Assembly: GCA_944327285.1 (NCBI GenBank)
Contig: CALVHG010000017.1
Span: 1-44,089 of the forward strand
Reading direction: 5' to 3'
Source of the DNA: an uncultured Desulfovibrio sp.
Lineage (GTDB): Bacteria; Desulfobacterota; Desulfovibrionia; Desulfovibrionales; Desulfovibrionaceae
DNA length: 44,089 nucleotides
This document shows, piece by piece, positions 32,091 to 40,245 of the stretch (positions within the stretch are counted from its first letter, which is position 1; every line of letters starts with the position of its first letter). Under the pieces are notes generated by a model, which did no database searches, was not told the DNA's origin, and was given only the letters and a program-made list of their open reading frames with translations. The position numbers and the translations under genes were made by a program.

Positions 32091-32160
32091 GGAGCGTTTC
32101 ACCTTGGGAAAAGATAAAACGCGAGGCTACGGCACAGGCCGCCCGGCCCAAAGCGAGGTG
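32091..32160 (-). repeat. Family-1 repeat, partial (copy 11)
   Basis: GGAGCGTTTCACC, then hairpin 4 and hairpin 3 in reverse order, fades after CCCAAAGCGAGG. The left half (hairpins 1 and 2) is missing, as in copy 3. A family-2 copy follows about 35 bp on. Confidence 0.7.
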
Positions 32161-32196
32161 GCGGGGTCGCCTCGTATTCCTGACTTTTCCCCGATA

Positions 32197-32370
32197 AAAG
32201 CGCGCTGGGGAAGGGATGGGGGCTTGGGGGGAAGAACTACAAGAACGCCTTTCCTTCGGAAAGGCTGGGCCCTCTCGCGCTAGCAGCGACCGGATGGCGG
32301 CCGCAGGCCGTGCCCGTTGCGACGAAGGAATGGGCATCGACAGCAGAGATGAGGGGTTTCCCTTCCCCCC
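32197..32370 (+). repeat. Family-2 repeat with extra hairpin (copy 5)
   Basis: It is nearly identical to copy 1 over the core and right arm (through GGGTTTCCCTTCCCCCC) but its left outer arm is interrupted after GGGGGGAAGAA by a segment containing a perfect hairpin, GCCTTTCC with GGAAAGGC (32247-32265), and the inner stem is shortened. The gap 31861-32399 otherwise holds the sigma-54-like site and family-1 copy 11. Confidence 0.78.
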
Positions 32371-32399
32371 AAACAACTTACGAAGAGTGTTAACAGGCC

Positions 32400-33980
32400 C
32401 TAAAGACAGACACGCACGCAGTCGCGTCCCGCGTTCTTGGCCTGATACAAAGAGGTGTCCGCCTGGCGCAGAAGCTCGTCGCCGGAAAGCGCTTCGCCGG
32501 CTTCGCGCACGGCAACGCCAATGCTCACGGTCAGTACTCCCGGAGGGTTGCCGGGGTGGGAAATAGCCAGGGCGCGCACACCCCAGCGAATCTTTTCAGC
32601 GATTTCCACAGCCCGATAGACGTCCTCATCCAAAAGAAGCACGCAAAATTCCTCGCCGCCGTAACGGAAAAAACGTCCGCTTCCGTCCACAACGCGGGCG
32701 CCCTCCTGCGCGACCAGCCGCAGGGCCTCGTCCCCCTTCTGATGTCCCAGCGTATCATTAAAAGCCTTAAAGTTGTCCACATCCAGAAGAAAGATGGCCA
32801 GCGCGCGCTCCTGCTCCACCTCGGCCAGCGCCGCATCCAGACTGCGACGATTGGGCACGCCGCACAGCTCGTCCATAAAGCTCATTTGCCGGAATTCGCT
32901 GCACTCTTCCGCCAGATTGCGAGAATGCGCCTTCATGCCGGCAATAAGATTTTTCAGACGCGGCAGCATGCCAAAGAGGGCGTCCAGCTCACGAATTTTG
33001 CTTGGGGGAATACTCTCGCAGTCGCCGCTTGCCTCCAGACGCCGCAACTGATGCGACGCAAGGGAAATAGGAAAGATAACCTTGCGCAGAAACGTCAGGA
33101 AACAAAGCAGCGAGGACAACGATATGCCCACAATGGCAATCTTGATGACCAGCTCCATATGCGTGCGCTCAGTTTCCATGGTTTCCATGGCCTTTCTGAT
33201 GGCAAGACTGTTGGCGGTCTCAAAACGGGAGAACCAGTCGCGCAGACGAAAATCAATGGCGGAGCTCAGATTATAGACAGCCACCTGCGCCTGATGATGG
33301 CGCTGCCAGGCAAGTTCCAGGCATTCAATATTTTTAATTAAATCCTGGCAAATATTTGTCTTTTTCAGAGAGGATTCCTGACAGTAGGCCAGAGGAGCCT
33401 GAAGGCTCTCCAGCGCCTGCCGGAGGTGCGCCATTTCCGTATCCGGGTCCGGCGTGCCATAGGGGCTGGAAGACAGAACTTCAGGAAGGACAAACGCCTT
33501 GCCCGAAACAACAGACAAGCGATTTACCCGCCGCTCAAGACGGGCGACAACAAAACTCAGCTCGGCCTTGTGCCGGCTGGCTGTGCGCTTGGCGCGCTCC
33601 AGCTCATCCAGAAGCCCCCGCAGCGCGGTCGTTTCCGTACTGGAAAGCGTGCTGTCCACAAAGGTCCCGTCAAGCTGATGACGCGCATCCGCCAGCGCCT
33701 TGCGGCATAAATCCATATTATCTGAAAGTCGGACACTCAGAACGGAACGTCGCAAGACCTCAACGCGATTTTGCAGGGGATGGCGCGCCTGATAGTCCGG
33801 GAGGTAGTCTTCGCTGATGCGCAGAGCCGCAGAATCCAGTCGGTGCAGTCCGTTAACAAGCAGGCCAAAGGCGGCGCCCACAAGAAGAAAGACCGGCAGG
33901 CTCAACAGAAAGCAGTACCAGTAGACACCCATCTTCCGGGATTTTGCAGGAGAAGAAGCAACAGTCGCGGGACCCGGCAT
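32400..33980 (-). CDS. Membrane-bound diguanylate cyclase (GGDEF)
   Basis: It makes cyclic di-GMP from two GTP. The 526-residue protein has TM1 at about 18-43, a helical periplasmic sensor region (44-272), TM2 at about 275-298, a HAMP-like linker and a GGDEF domain from about 375. The active-site loop is RYGGEEF with GGEEF at 441-445, and LLDVDNFKAFNDTLGHQKGDEAL holds the metal- and GTP-binding residues in two halves. The RxxD inhibition site is absent: the place reads DGSG, so product feedback by the usual route is unlikely. GGAG lies before the start. The downstream gap contains repeats of both families. It is co-directional with moaA, 26 bp upstream. The sensed signal is unknown. Confidence 0.93.
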   Translation of the reverse strand: MPGPATVASSPAKSRKMGVYWYCFLLSLPVFLLVGAAFGLLVNGLHRLDSAALRISEDYLPDYQARHPLQNRVEVLRRSVLSVRLSDNMDLCRKALADARHQLDGTFVDSTLSSTETTALRGLLDELERAKRTASRHKAELSFVVARLERRVNRLSVVSGKAFVLPEVLSSSPYGTPDPDTEMAHLRQALESLQAPLAYCQESSLKKTNICQDLIKNIECLELAWQRHHQAQVAVYNLSSAIDFRLRDWFSRFETANSLAIRKAMETMETERTHMELVIKIAIVGISLSSLLCFLTFLRKVIFPISLASHQLRRLEASGDCESIPPSKIRELDALFGMLPRLKNLIAGMKAHSRNLAEECSEFRQMSFMDELCGVPNRRSLDAALAEVEQERALAIFLLDVDNFKAFNDTLGHQKGDEALRLVAQEGARVVDGSGRFFRYGGEEFCVLLLDEDVYRAVEIAEKIRWGVRALAISHPGNPPGVLTVSIGVAVREAGEALSGDELLRQADTSLYQAKNAGRDCVRVCL

Positions 33981-34006
33981 GACCGCTCCAGAAAAAGAGA
34001 AAAAAG

Positions 34007-35053
34007 TTAGCCTCCGATGCCCACCATATGTTTGGCGGCCACGGCGGCGCCCTGACGGGCGGCGAGCAACTCCGCGCCAACGGGTTTGAGCCGACAGGCA
34101 TTGCTAATGGTACGCGCAATGCAGCTGTCGTCAAGGCCGGGCGTCCGCAGCATGCCTCGCAGGGCATATTCCTTATCGGCAAAAAGACAGGTGCGCACAT
34201 TGCCGTCGCTGGTGAGACGCAGCCGGTTGCAGGACGCGCAGAAATGGTTGCTCAACGGGGAGATGAAGCCCAGGCGGCCCTTGCCGCCCACAATACGAAA
34301 CATGCGGGCCGGGCCGCTGGTGTCGCTGCCCGCGTCATCGGGCAGCAGCCGCACAAGCCGTTCCGCATCGGCGCGGATCTGATCGGCAGGCCAGAAATGC
34401 TGCTCATCCCAGCGCGTACCGCTCCCCATAGGCATAAATTCAATAAAGCGCACATCCACGGGCAGCGTCTTTGCGGCGTGCACAAAATCATCCAGCTGGC
34501 TGTCATTGACGCCGCGCAGGGCCACGGCGTTGATCTTTACCCGCAGCCCGGCGACCAGCAGCCCGTCCACCGCCGCCAGCACGGACGGCAGCAGATCGTG
34601 CCCCGTCACCCGCGCGAAGGTGGCCCGATCAAAACTGTCCAGAGAAATATTGATCACGCTCACGCCCACGCGGCGCAGCAGCGGAATATGAGGCTCAAGC
34701 AACGTGGCGTTGGTCGTCAGCCGCAGGTCCAGATCGTTATGACGCGCATGCAGCATGGCCAGAAAATCATCGCAGCCCTTACGCGCAAAGGGCTCCCCTC
34801 CCGTCAGCCGGACCTTGCGCACGCCCATGCCGTGCACAATACGCACCACCCTGGCCATTTCCTCATAGCGCAGAATATTTTCATGCGGAATAAAATCGCG
34901 CTGCTCCACGCTGCGGCAATAGAGGCAGTGCAGGTTGCAGCGGTCCGTCACCGACAGACGCAGATAGCGCACGCTGCGCCCGTGGGCGTCATGCAGCGGG
35001 GACAGCGAGACGGTGTTGCCAAGAGAAGGGAATGGATTTACAGATGTCGCCAT
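34007..35053 (-). CDS. moaA: GTP 3',8-cyclase MoaA
   Basis: This radical-SAM enzyme makes the first intermediate of the molybdenum cofactor from GTP. The 348-residue protein has the N-terminal cluster motif DRCNLHCLYC (C-x3-C-x2-C), LTGGEPFARKG, NISLDSFDR and the C-terminal cluster motif CASCNRLRLTSDG with the third Cys in RTCLF. It ends GIGG, the double-glycine tail needed for activity. The start chosen at 35053 has only a weak AGGT site; a frame to 35194 is open but its extra part is not MoaA-like. Its start codon overlaps, on the opposite strand, the start codon of the exported 92-residue gene. Molybdenum enzymes such as formate dehydrogenase are common in these bacteria. Confidence 0.95.
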   Translation of the reverse strand: MATSVNPFPSLGNTVSLSPLHDAHGRSVRYLRLSVTDRCNLHCLYCRSVEQRDFIPHENILRYEEMARVVRIVHGMGVRKVRLTGGEPFARKGCDDFLAMLHARHNDLDLRLTTNATLLEPHIPLLRRVGVSVINISLDSFDRATFARVTGHDLLPSVLAAVDGLLVAGLRVKINAVALRGVNDSQLDDFVHAAKTLPVDVRFIEFMPMGSGTRWDEQHFWPADQIRADAERLVRLLPDDAGSDTSGPARMFRIVGGKGRLGFISPLSNHFCASCNRLRLTSDGNVRTCLFADKEYALRGMLRTPGLDDSCIARTISNACRLKPVGAELLAARQGAAVAAKHMVGIGG

Positions 35054-35330
35054 GAAGTACCTGCTTACCTGTTCAGCCGTGGCCGCCTGTCTGGGCATTC
35101 CCGTCATGCTGTATGCGTGGGACGGCTTCGACGCCGCCACAGCGGATCTCGTGGAAGTAACGCCCGATGCGCTGCCGTCCGGAGGAGACACCATTGATGT
35201 TCGGGACTATGCCACAGACACGGTGCAGACCTGTCTGGTGGAAAACGTGACCCGCAACGCCCGCACCGTGGAATTATCCGTTCGCACGCCGGACGGACAG
35301 TGGCGGACGCTGGTCATGGAGGGAAGATAG
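35052..35330 (+). CDS. Small exported protein, DUF5334-like
   Basis: The function is unknown. The 92-residue product begins with a likely signal peptide (MKYLLTCSAVAACLGIPVML, cleavage after YA near 22). The mature part begins WDGFDAATADLVEVTPDAL and continues DTIDVRDYATDTVQTCLVENV, matching by eye the DUF5334 pattern (WDG-D, V-E-I, I-x-x-Y-D, V-E-V). The start ATG 35052 overlaps the moaA start codon on the other strand (shared CATG), with no clear ribosome site upstream; the signal peptide supports this start over GTG 35013. It ends before a perfect bidirectional terminator. It would act in the periplasm. Confidence 0.7.
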   Translation: MKYLLTCSAVAACLGIPVMLYAWDGFDAATADLVEVTPDALPSGGDTIDVRDYATDTVQTCLVENVTRNARTVELSVRTPDGQWRTLVMEGR

Positions 35331-35382
35331 CACGCATGACCGAAAAAGGGAACGCTCCGACGCGCCATCCCTGTCTTGTGAA

Positions 35383-35415
35383 AAAACGCCTTGCGGCAAT
35401 GCCGCAAGGCGTTTT
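35383..35415. terminator. Bidirectional terminator
   Basis: A perfect 15-bp stem (35383-35397 with 35401-35415) has a 3-nt loop; it begins AAAA and ends TTTT. It lies between two convergent genes. Confidence 0.9.
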
Positions 35416-35459
35416 CAGCGTCCGGGAAACATCTTCCCGAAAACGAACTCTTTCAAGAA

Positions 35460-36026
35460 TCAGGCGTTGCCGCCGTCGCGCTCGTAGCCGGGCAGAAGAA
35501 CGCTGGCGGCCTGACTCTGGCCCTGCCCCTTGGGGCACTGGCTCTGCAAATGGCAAATTTCACAGCCCCCTTTGAAGGGGAAGTGCGTGACGACGGCAAA
35601 ACGGCGATCAAGCGTGGCCGCTCCTTCCTTATAATGCAGCCCCAGCTCGGCCAGCGCGGCCTTGAGGGCTTCGGTAGGCCGGGGGGCGGGAGCGCAGCCC
35701 GCGTCCTCAACCTGAGGCAGAAGTTCGCGCACGGCCGCCATACAGAGGAACTGGGCAAGATTGTTGTCCTGCCAGCCGTCGGACGGCGATTTTTCCCATG
35801 CGGCGTCGACCTGCTGTTCCACGGCTTCGGGCAGCCAGACCGTAAGATAGGAGATGGCCCCGGTGGCAATCTCCCGCACTTCAAGCTGGGGCAGCCATTC
35901 GCCCCACAATTTGATGAGGCGCTCCAGCGTCGCGCCGCCCAGACGGCTTTCCTGGCTCATAACCATAAAGCCTTCCATATCAAAATAGGGCACAACCTCA
36001 TGTTTGGTAATGCGGGTATCGCTCAC
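35460..36026 (-). CDS. Conserved protein with C-terminal cysteine cluster
   Basis: I do not recognise a family function. The 188-residue soluble protein has a helical middle (about 30-110) and a C-terminal motif GGCEICHLQSQCPKGQGQ, where Cys-x2-Cys-x5-Cys could hold a metal or iron-sulfur centre; a fourth Cys lies in DAGCAPAP or LCMAAV. The start is probably GTG 36026, preceded by AAGGAG by 8 nt; the frame to ATG 36086 is also open but has no ribosome site. It is divergent from the 124-residue gene. It is probably specific to this bacterial group. Confidence 0.65.
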   Translation of the reverse strand: MSDTRITKHEVVPYFDMEGFMVMSQESRLGGATLERLIKLWGEWLPQLEVREIATGAISYLTVWLPEAVEQQVDAAWEKSPSDGWQDNNLAQFLCMAAVRELLPQVEDAGCAPAPRPTEALKAALAELGLHYKEGAATLDRRFAVVTHFPFKGGCEICHLQSQCPKGQGQSQAASVLLPGYERDGGNA

Positions 36027-36202
36027 GCTCGTCTCCTTCCTGTTCGGCGTCCGAATGCCGGATTCTGTGCGCAGTATTGTAGTCACGGCCGCGGCCGCGT
36101 CAAGGGCGCTCGCGGGAGCTTTACTTCATGCCGCGTCTTTTTTACCATTTGCCGGATTCCCGCCGCTTCGCGCGCACGGGAAAATATGTTACAGGAGCCC
36201 AC

Positions 36203-36577
36203 ATGAATCCCCTTCGTCATCCCAACAAAATCCGCTACCGCTACACCATCGACAAGGACGCCCGCCTGCATACGGCCCACGGCGTCTGGGGCGGCATCAA
36301 TCCCCAGGGAGAAATAGAGCTCAATTTCTACCACGAAAGCGACGCGCTGCCGCAATCCACGGAATGCCTCGTCTCCCCCGACGGGTCTCTGGGTCCGGAA
36401 AACCTGCCCGAAGGTTTCGAACAGCGCGACATTATCCGCCATATCCACTCTCGCGTGCTGCTGAACTACGAAACGGCCCGCGCCGTTCTGGAATGGCTGG
36501 AAGATCGGGTGGCGACGCTGGAAATGGAAGACGGAGAAGCTCCGCTTTTCTCCGGGCACTCCGGACGCGAGCAGTAA
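36203..36577 (+). CDS. Conserved protein of unknown function upstream of miaB
   Basis: The family is not named with certainty. The 124-residue soluble protein reads GVWGGINPQGEIELNFYHES at about 28-47, then DIIRHIHSRVLLNYETARAVLEWLEDRV at 76-103 in pieces, a beta-rich first half and a helical second half. The pattern recalls small DUF3467-like proteins of anaerobes, but this is from memory. AGGAG (36193-36197) precedes ATG 36203. It is 3 bp before miaB, so both are one operon; a link with RNA or translation is inferred from the neighbours only. Confidence 0.75.
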   Translation: MNPLRHPNKIRYRYTIDKDARLHTAHGVWGGINPQGEIELNFYHESDALPQSTECLVSPDGSLGPENLPEGFEQRDIIRHIHSRVLLNYETARAVLEWLEDRVATLEMEDGEAPLFSGHSGREQ

Positions 36578-36580
36578 GGC

Positions 36581-37936
36581 ATGCGGGAACGTAGCTACCA
36601 TATCATAACCTTCGGCTGCCAGATGAACGTGCACGACTCCCAGTGGCTGGGGCGCGTGCTGCAACGGCGGGGCTTTGCCGAAGGTCCTCTGGAAGAGGCG
36701 CAGGTCGTCGTCGTCAACACCTGTTCCGTGCGGGAAAAGCCGGAGCAGAAAGTCATGAGCGCTCTCGGACGCATCCGGCAGGCCACGGGCAACAATCCCG
36801 ACGTGCTGGTCGTCGTCACAGGGTGCGTGGCCCAGCAGCTGGGCGAGGAACTCTTTCGCCAGCCGCAGGTGCGGCTTGTGGCCGGCAGCGACGGCATCGC
36901 CTCCGCGCCGCAGGCCATCGAACGACTGCTGGAAGAGCCGGATCGCAAACTGTCGCTGCTGGATTTCACGTCTTCTTACGAAGAACGGGAAGAAGGCGCG
37001 CGGGCCCCTTCGGGCCCGGTTGCTTACGTCAACATCATGCAGGGCTGCGACAACTTCTGCGCCTACTGCATTGTGCCCTATACGCGCGGACGCCAGAAAT
37101 CCCGCATGACGGAGGCCGTTCTGGACGACTGCCGCAAAGCGCTGGAAGACGGCGCGCGCGAAATCTGTCTGCTGGGGCAGAACGTCAATGCCTTCGGCCG
37201 AGACAAACACGGCGACGGCGTCAGCTTTGCCGATCTGCTGCGGCGGGTGGCGGCGCTTCCGGGTCTGCTTCGTCTGCGCTATGTGACGCCGCACCCCAAG
37301 GATATGGGGCCGGAGGACGTGGCGCTGTTCGGGGAACTGCCCAACCTCTGCCCGCGTCTGCATCTGCCGTTGCAGGCCGGTTCCGATGCCGTGCTGGCCC
37401 GCATGGGACGCAAGTACGACGCGGCCCGTTACATTGAACTGACGGACGCGCTGCGCGCCGCCAGACCGGACATTGCCCTGTCCACGGATCTCATTGTGGG
37501 ATTCCCCGGCGAAAGCGAGGAAGATTTTCAACAGACGCTGGCGCTCATGCGCCGCTGCGGCTTCATGTCCAGCTTTTCCTTCTGCTACTCGGACCGCCCC
37601 GGCACGCGGGCCTCGCGCTTTCTCGACAAAATTGCGCCCGACGCGCAGCAGGAGCGACTGCTGCGCCTGCAGGCGCTTCAGGACGAACTGGGACAGGCAT
37701 GGCTTGACGCGCGCGTCGGACAGGAAACCGACGTGCTCATCGAGGGGGAAAGCCGCCGCGACGGCGGCAGCGAAGGTCTGCGGAGCTGGCAGGGACGCGA
37801 TCCCTACGGGGCGCTGGTGCATGTCGGCCTGCCGTCCGCCGAAGACGCGGACATGACCGGCCGCATGGTGCGCGTCCGCCTTACCGAAGCCAAGAAACAC
37901 AGCCTTCTGGGGCAACAGGCAGGGGCGCCATGGTAG
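36581..37936 (+). CDS. miaB: tRNA-2-methylthio-N6-dimethylallyladenosine synthase MiaB
   Basis: This radical-SAM enzyme adds the methylthio group to adenosine 37 of tRNAs reading U-starting codons. The 451-residue protein has the N-terminal cluster domain with Cys in FGCQMNVHDS, NTCSVREK and VTGCVAQQ, the radical-SAM motif GCDNFCAYCIVPYTRG, the signature HLPLQAGSD and ARMGRKYD, and a C-terminal TRAM domain. The VREK and CDNFC spellings separate it from RimO and MtaB. The start follows the previous stop by 3 bp. It overlaps the nuclease-domain gene by 7 bp, so translation is coupled. Confidence 0.96.
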   Translation: MRERSYHIITFGCQMNVHDSQWLGRVLQRRGFAEGPLEEAQVVVVNTCSVREKPEQKVMSALGRIRQATGNNPDVLVVVTGCVAQQLGEELFRQPQVRLVAGSDGIASAPQAIERLLEEPDRKLSLLDFTSSYEEREEGARAPSGPVAYVNIMQGCDNFCAYCIVPYTRGRQKSRMTEAVLDDCRKALEDGAREICLLGQNVNAFGRDKHGDGVSFADLLRRVAALPGLLRLRYVTPHPKDMGPEDVALFGELPNLCPRLHLPLQAGSDAVLARMGRKYDAARYIELTDALRAARPDIALSTDLIVGFPGESEEDFQQTLALMRRCGFMSSFSFCYSDRPGTRASRFLDKIAPDAQQERLLRLQALQDELGQAWLDARVGQETDVLIEGESRRDGGSEGLRSWQGRDPYGALVHVGLPSAEDADMTGRMVRVRLTEAKKHSLLGQQAGAPW

Positions 37937-38517
37937 AAATGCAGGTAGACGGTCTGACTCTGGACCCGGACACCAAGGCGCCGCTCGTTATTCTGCGTTC
38001 CGCGGAAGAGGGAACCTTTCTGCCGCTGCTGGTCGGCCCTATGGAAGCCATGTCGCTGACCTTCATGCTCAGCGGCGAACAGCTGCCCCGCCCCCTGACG
38101 CACGATCTGCTGCTCATGACGGTGCAGGCGCTCAAAGGCGCGGTCGTGGGCGTGGAAATCGTGGACATCAGAGACGGCGTCTATTATGCCGCTCTGCTGC
38201 TGCGGCATCGCGAAGGCATAACCCGCGTGGACTGCCGCCCCTCGGACGCCATCGCCGTCGCCCTGCGCGCGGGCGTGCGCATCCGCGTGCACGAACGGGT
38301 GCTGGAACTGGCGCAGCAGGAACGCCGTCAGCGCCATCTGCGCGCCGACGCCGCCATCGACATGCTGCGCGAGGCCGACGCCCGCCGAGAGGCCGACCGC
38401 CTGACAGACAGACTCGCCCGCGGCAAGCCGCTTGACGAAACGACCGCTGACGCCGAAGCCGCGGGATACGAAAATCTGCTGCGCTCGCTGGAGCCCGAAA
38501 CAAACCGTAAAATGTAA
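37930..38517 (+). CDS. Bifunctional nuclease family protein (DUF151)
   Basis: The 195-residue protein has the BFN domain at about 1-125: VILRSAEEGTFLPLLVGPMEA, HDLLLMTVQALKGAVVGVEI split over the middle, VYYAALLLR and CRPSDAIAVALRAGVRIRV, the last being the most conserved part. Members have been described as nucleases or as stress-linked proteins; activity in bacteria is not settled. After the domain come about 70 residues rich in Arg/Ala/Glu/Asp, probably a helical extension. It overlaps miaB by 7 bp and the next gene starts 13 bp later, so miaB, this gene and the receiver/TPR gene form one operon. Confidence 0.88.
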   Translation: MVEMQVDGLTLDPDTKAPLVILRSAEEGTFLPLLVGPMEAMSLTFMLSGEQLPRPLTHDLLLMTVQALKGAVVGVEIVDIRDGVYYAALLLRHREGITRVDCRPSDAIAVALRAGVRIRVHERVLELAQQERRQRHLRADAAIDMLREADARREADRLTDRLARGKPLDETTADAEAAGYENLLRSLEPETNRKM

Positions 38518-38530
38518 TGAGAGGCTGTCC

Positions 38531-39937
38531 GTGGCCGCGCCCCGTCCCATTTCCGTCATGCTCCTGAGCAGGAGCGAACGTCTCGCGTCGGTAGACAAGC
38601 GAACTCTGCGCGAGGCCGGAGCCATCACCCGATGGAGCATGACTTCCGGCGTGGAAGCCGCGCGCCTGCTGGAAGGACTCGCCTCCGGTTCCCGGCCGGA
38701 AACGCCCGACGTCATTGTCTGCCATCAGGAGCTGGAAGACATGGACGGCGAACAGTTCTGCGCCATGCTCCGCCTGCATCCCCGTCTGGTGTCGCAACCG
38801 ATTCTCCTGCTGCTGGCCAACGACGACGAAGCCCAGCAAATGGCCGCTCTCGGCTGCGGCGCCAGCGCTCTTCTTTCGCGCCCCTACTCCGTGGAGACGC
38901 TTCGCCGCCAGCTCCTCTCCCTGACAGCCTATGCCGCCCACGAGCGCCAGCTGCAGAAGGCGGCGGCCAATACCGACGCCAGCGCCTTCAACGAAGCTCT
39001 GGCGTCGTATGCCATGCTGCTCAAACCGGCCCGCCAGCCCGAAGACTATTTCAACGCCGCCCTGCGCTGCCTGGAAGCCGGGCAATGGAACACGGCTATC
39101 GCCGCCTTTCAGCGGGCCCTGCGAGCGGAGCATATCAAGGGCGAGGCCGAACTGGGCATTGCGGCCGCCTACAAGGGCAAGGGAGACCGAGCGCGCTACC
39201 GGGCGTGGCTGGCCCGCGCCGCCGACACCTTCGCGCGGGCGCGACGCTGGCACAAGGCGCGTTCCGCCTATATGCGCCTGCTTCAGGAAAATCCGCGCGC
39301 CCGCAATCCCGTTATCGCCGCCGCCCAGCGTCTGCTGCGTCAGGGGGATGTGGAAGGAGCCGCGCAGGCGCTGGCTGCCGTCTACGACATCAGCGACGAC
39401 GCGACCATTGCGGACAAGCTGGCGCAAACCTGCCTGGCTTCGGCCACGGAGGGCAGCGAAGGCGACGAGAACGCCGCGCGCATTCGCGCCGAAAGCAATG
39501 AACTCATTGCCCGGCTGGAAAATCATCTGAAAGGCGAGCTCGGCGACGAAGCTCTTTCCCTGAGCAGCGAAATTCGTCGTCAGCTGGACGCGCTCGCCCT
39601 CCAGCGGGAGGAACGTCTGCGCCAGGCCGCCGAAGAACGGCGCCGGGAAGCCGCCGCCTTCCAGCTCTGGCAGGAACGACAGGCGGCGCGCGACGAAGCG
39701 GGAGCGCGGGAAGCGGACGGAAACGCCCGCCCCGTCCCAGAAGCTCCGTCATGGCCGCCGCGGGACAATCAGCCGCAATCGCCGCCCATTCTGGAGGAAA
39801 TCGAACCTCTGTCGCCGCTGCCGCAGCCCGACGCGGACGCGCAGAACGACGGCGCCGTTTCCCAGGGAGCGCTGTTCAACGATATACTTTCCGTCATACG
39901 CTGTACGTGGCAGCTGTCGCGACGCCGCAAGAAATAA
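38531..39937 (+). CDS. Receiver-like domain plus TPR-type helical repeat protein
   Basis: The 468-residue soluble protein has an N-terminal CheY-like fold (about 1-125): ISVMLLSRSER, DVIVCHQELEDMDGEQF, PILLLLANDD and GASALLSRPYSVETL. The place of the phospho-accepting Asp is His (VCHQELEDMDG), and the end keeps a Arg-Pro-Tyr in place of Lys-Pro-Phe, so it is a pseudo-receiver. Residues 140-320 are helical repeats of TPR type (AALRCLEAGQWNTAIAAFQR and following). The last 120 residues are Gln/Arg/Glu-rich and then Pro-rich, probably disordered. GTG 38531 is the likely start (AGAGG upstream); ATG 38560 is the alternative. It probably serves as a scaffold or adaptor. It closes the miaB operon. 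Confidence 0.75.
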   Translation: MAAPRPISVMLLSRSERLASVDKRTLREAGAITRWSMTSGVEAARLLEGLASGSRPETPDVIVCHQELEDMDGEQFCAMLRLHPRLVSQPILLLLANDDEAQQMAALGCGASALLSRPYSVETLRRQLLSLTAYAAHERQLQKAAANTDASAFNEALASYAMLLKPARQPEDYFNAALRCLEAGQWNTAIAAFQRALRAEHIKGEAELGIAAAYKGKGDRARYRAWLARAADTFARARRWHKARSAYMRLLQENPRARNPVIAAAQRLLRQGDVEGAAQALAAVYDISDDATIADKLAQTCLASATEGSEGDENAARIRAESNELIARLENHLKGELGDEALSLSSEIRRQLDALALQREERLRQAAEERRREAAAFQLWQERQAARDEAGAREADGNARPVPEAPSWPPRDNQPQSPPILEEIEPLSPLPQPDADAQNDGAVSQGALFNDILSVIRCTWQLSRRRKK

Positions 39938-40026
39938 AAAAATACAGCAAAGCGCCAGCGAGAGGACTCGACCGCGCTTCCAAAGCATGCTAGGTTTTTC
40001 TGACTCCAACAAAACACCCTTGCAAC

Positions 40027-40040
40027 AGTTGGACCCAACT
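40027..40040 (+). promoter_or_regulatory. Small perfect inverted repeat upstream of the symporter
   Basis: AGTTGG and CCAACT flank AC. The 308-bp gap 39938-40245 contains this possible operator, a hairpin AGCCCG/CGGGCT at about 40111-40125 and no further gene. No glycine riboswitch pattern was found, although such riboswitches often precede this transporter type. Confidence 0.35.
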
Positions 40041-40245
40041 CCCCCCGACGCCTTCATCCGCCGCACGCAACGGAGGATGACGCCTTATATGTCCGTGGTT
40101 TTGAAGAGCAGCCCGTTCCGGGCTGGTGCCCTGCTTTCCCCGTGCCGACGGCATCATGAACTTTCTGCTCTTCCCTTGACCTCTCGGAGCGTCCGTCTCG
40201 GCTGACCCCGACAGGAATCACGTCTTTCTCGTCAGGAGGAAATGC

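Noticed and set aside
39938..40245. Glycine riboswitch before the symporter
   Set aside because: The conserved glycine aptamer segments could not be found by eye.
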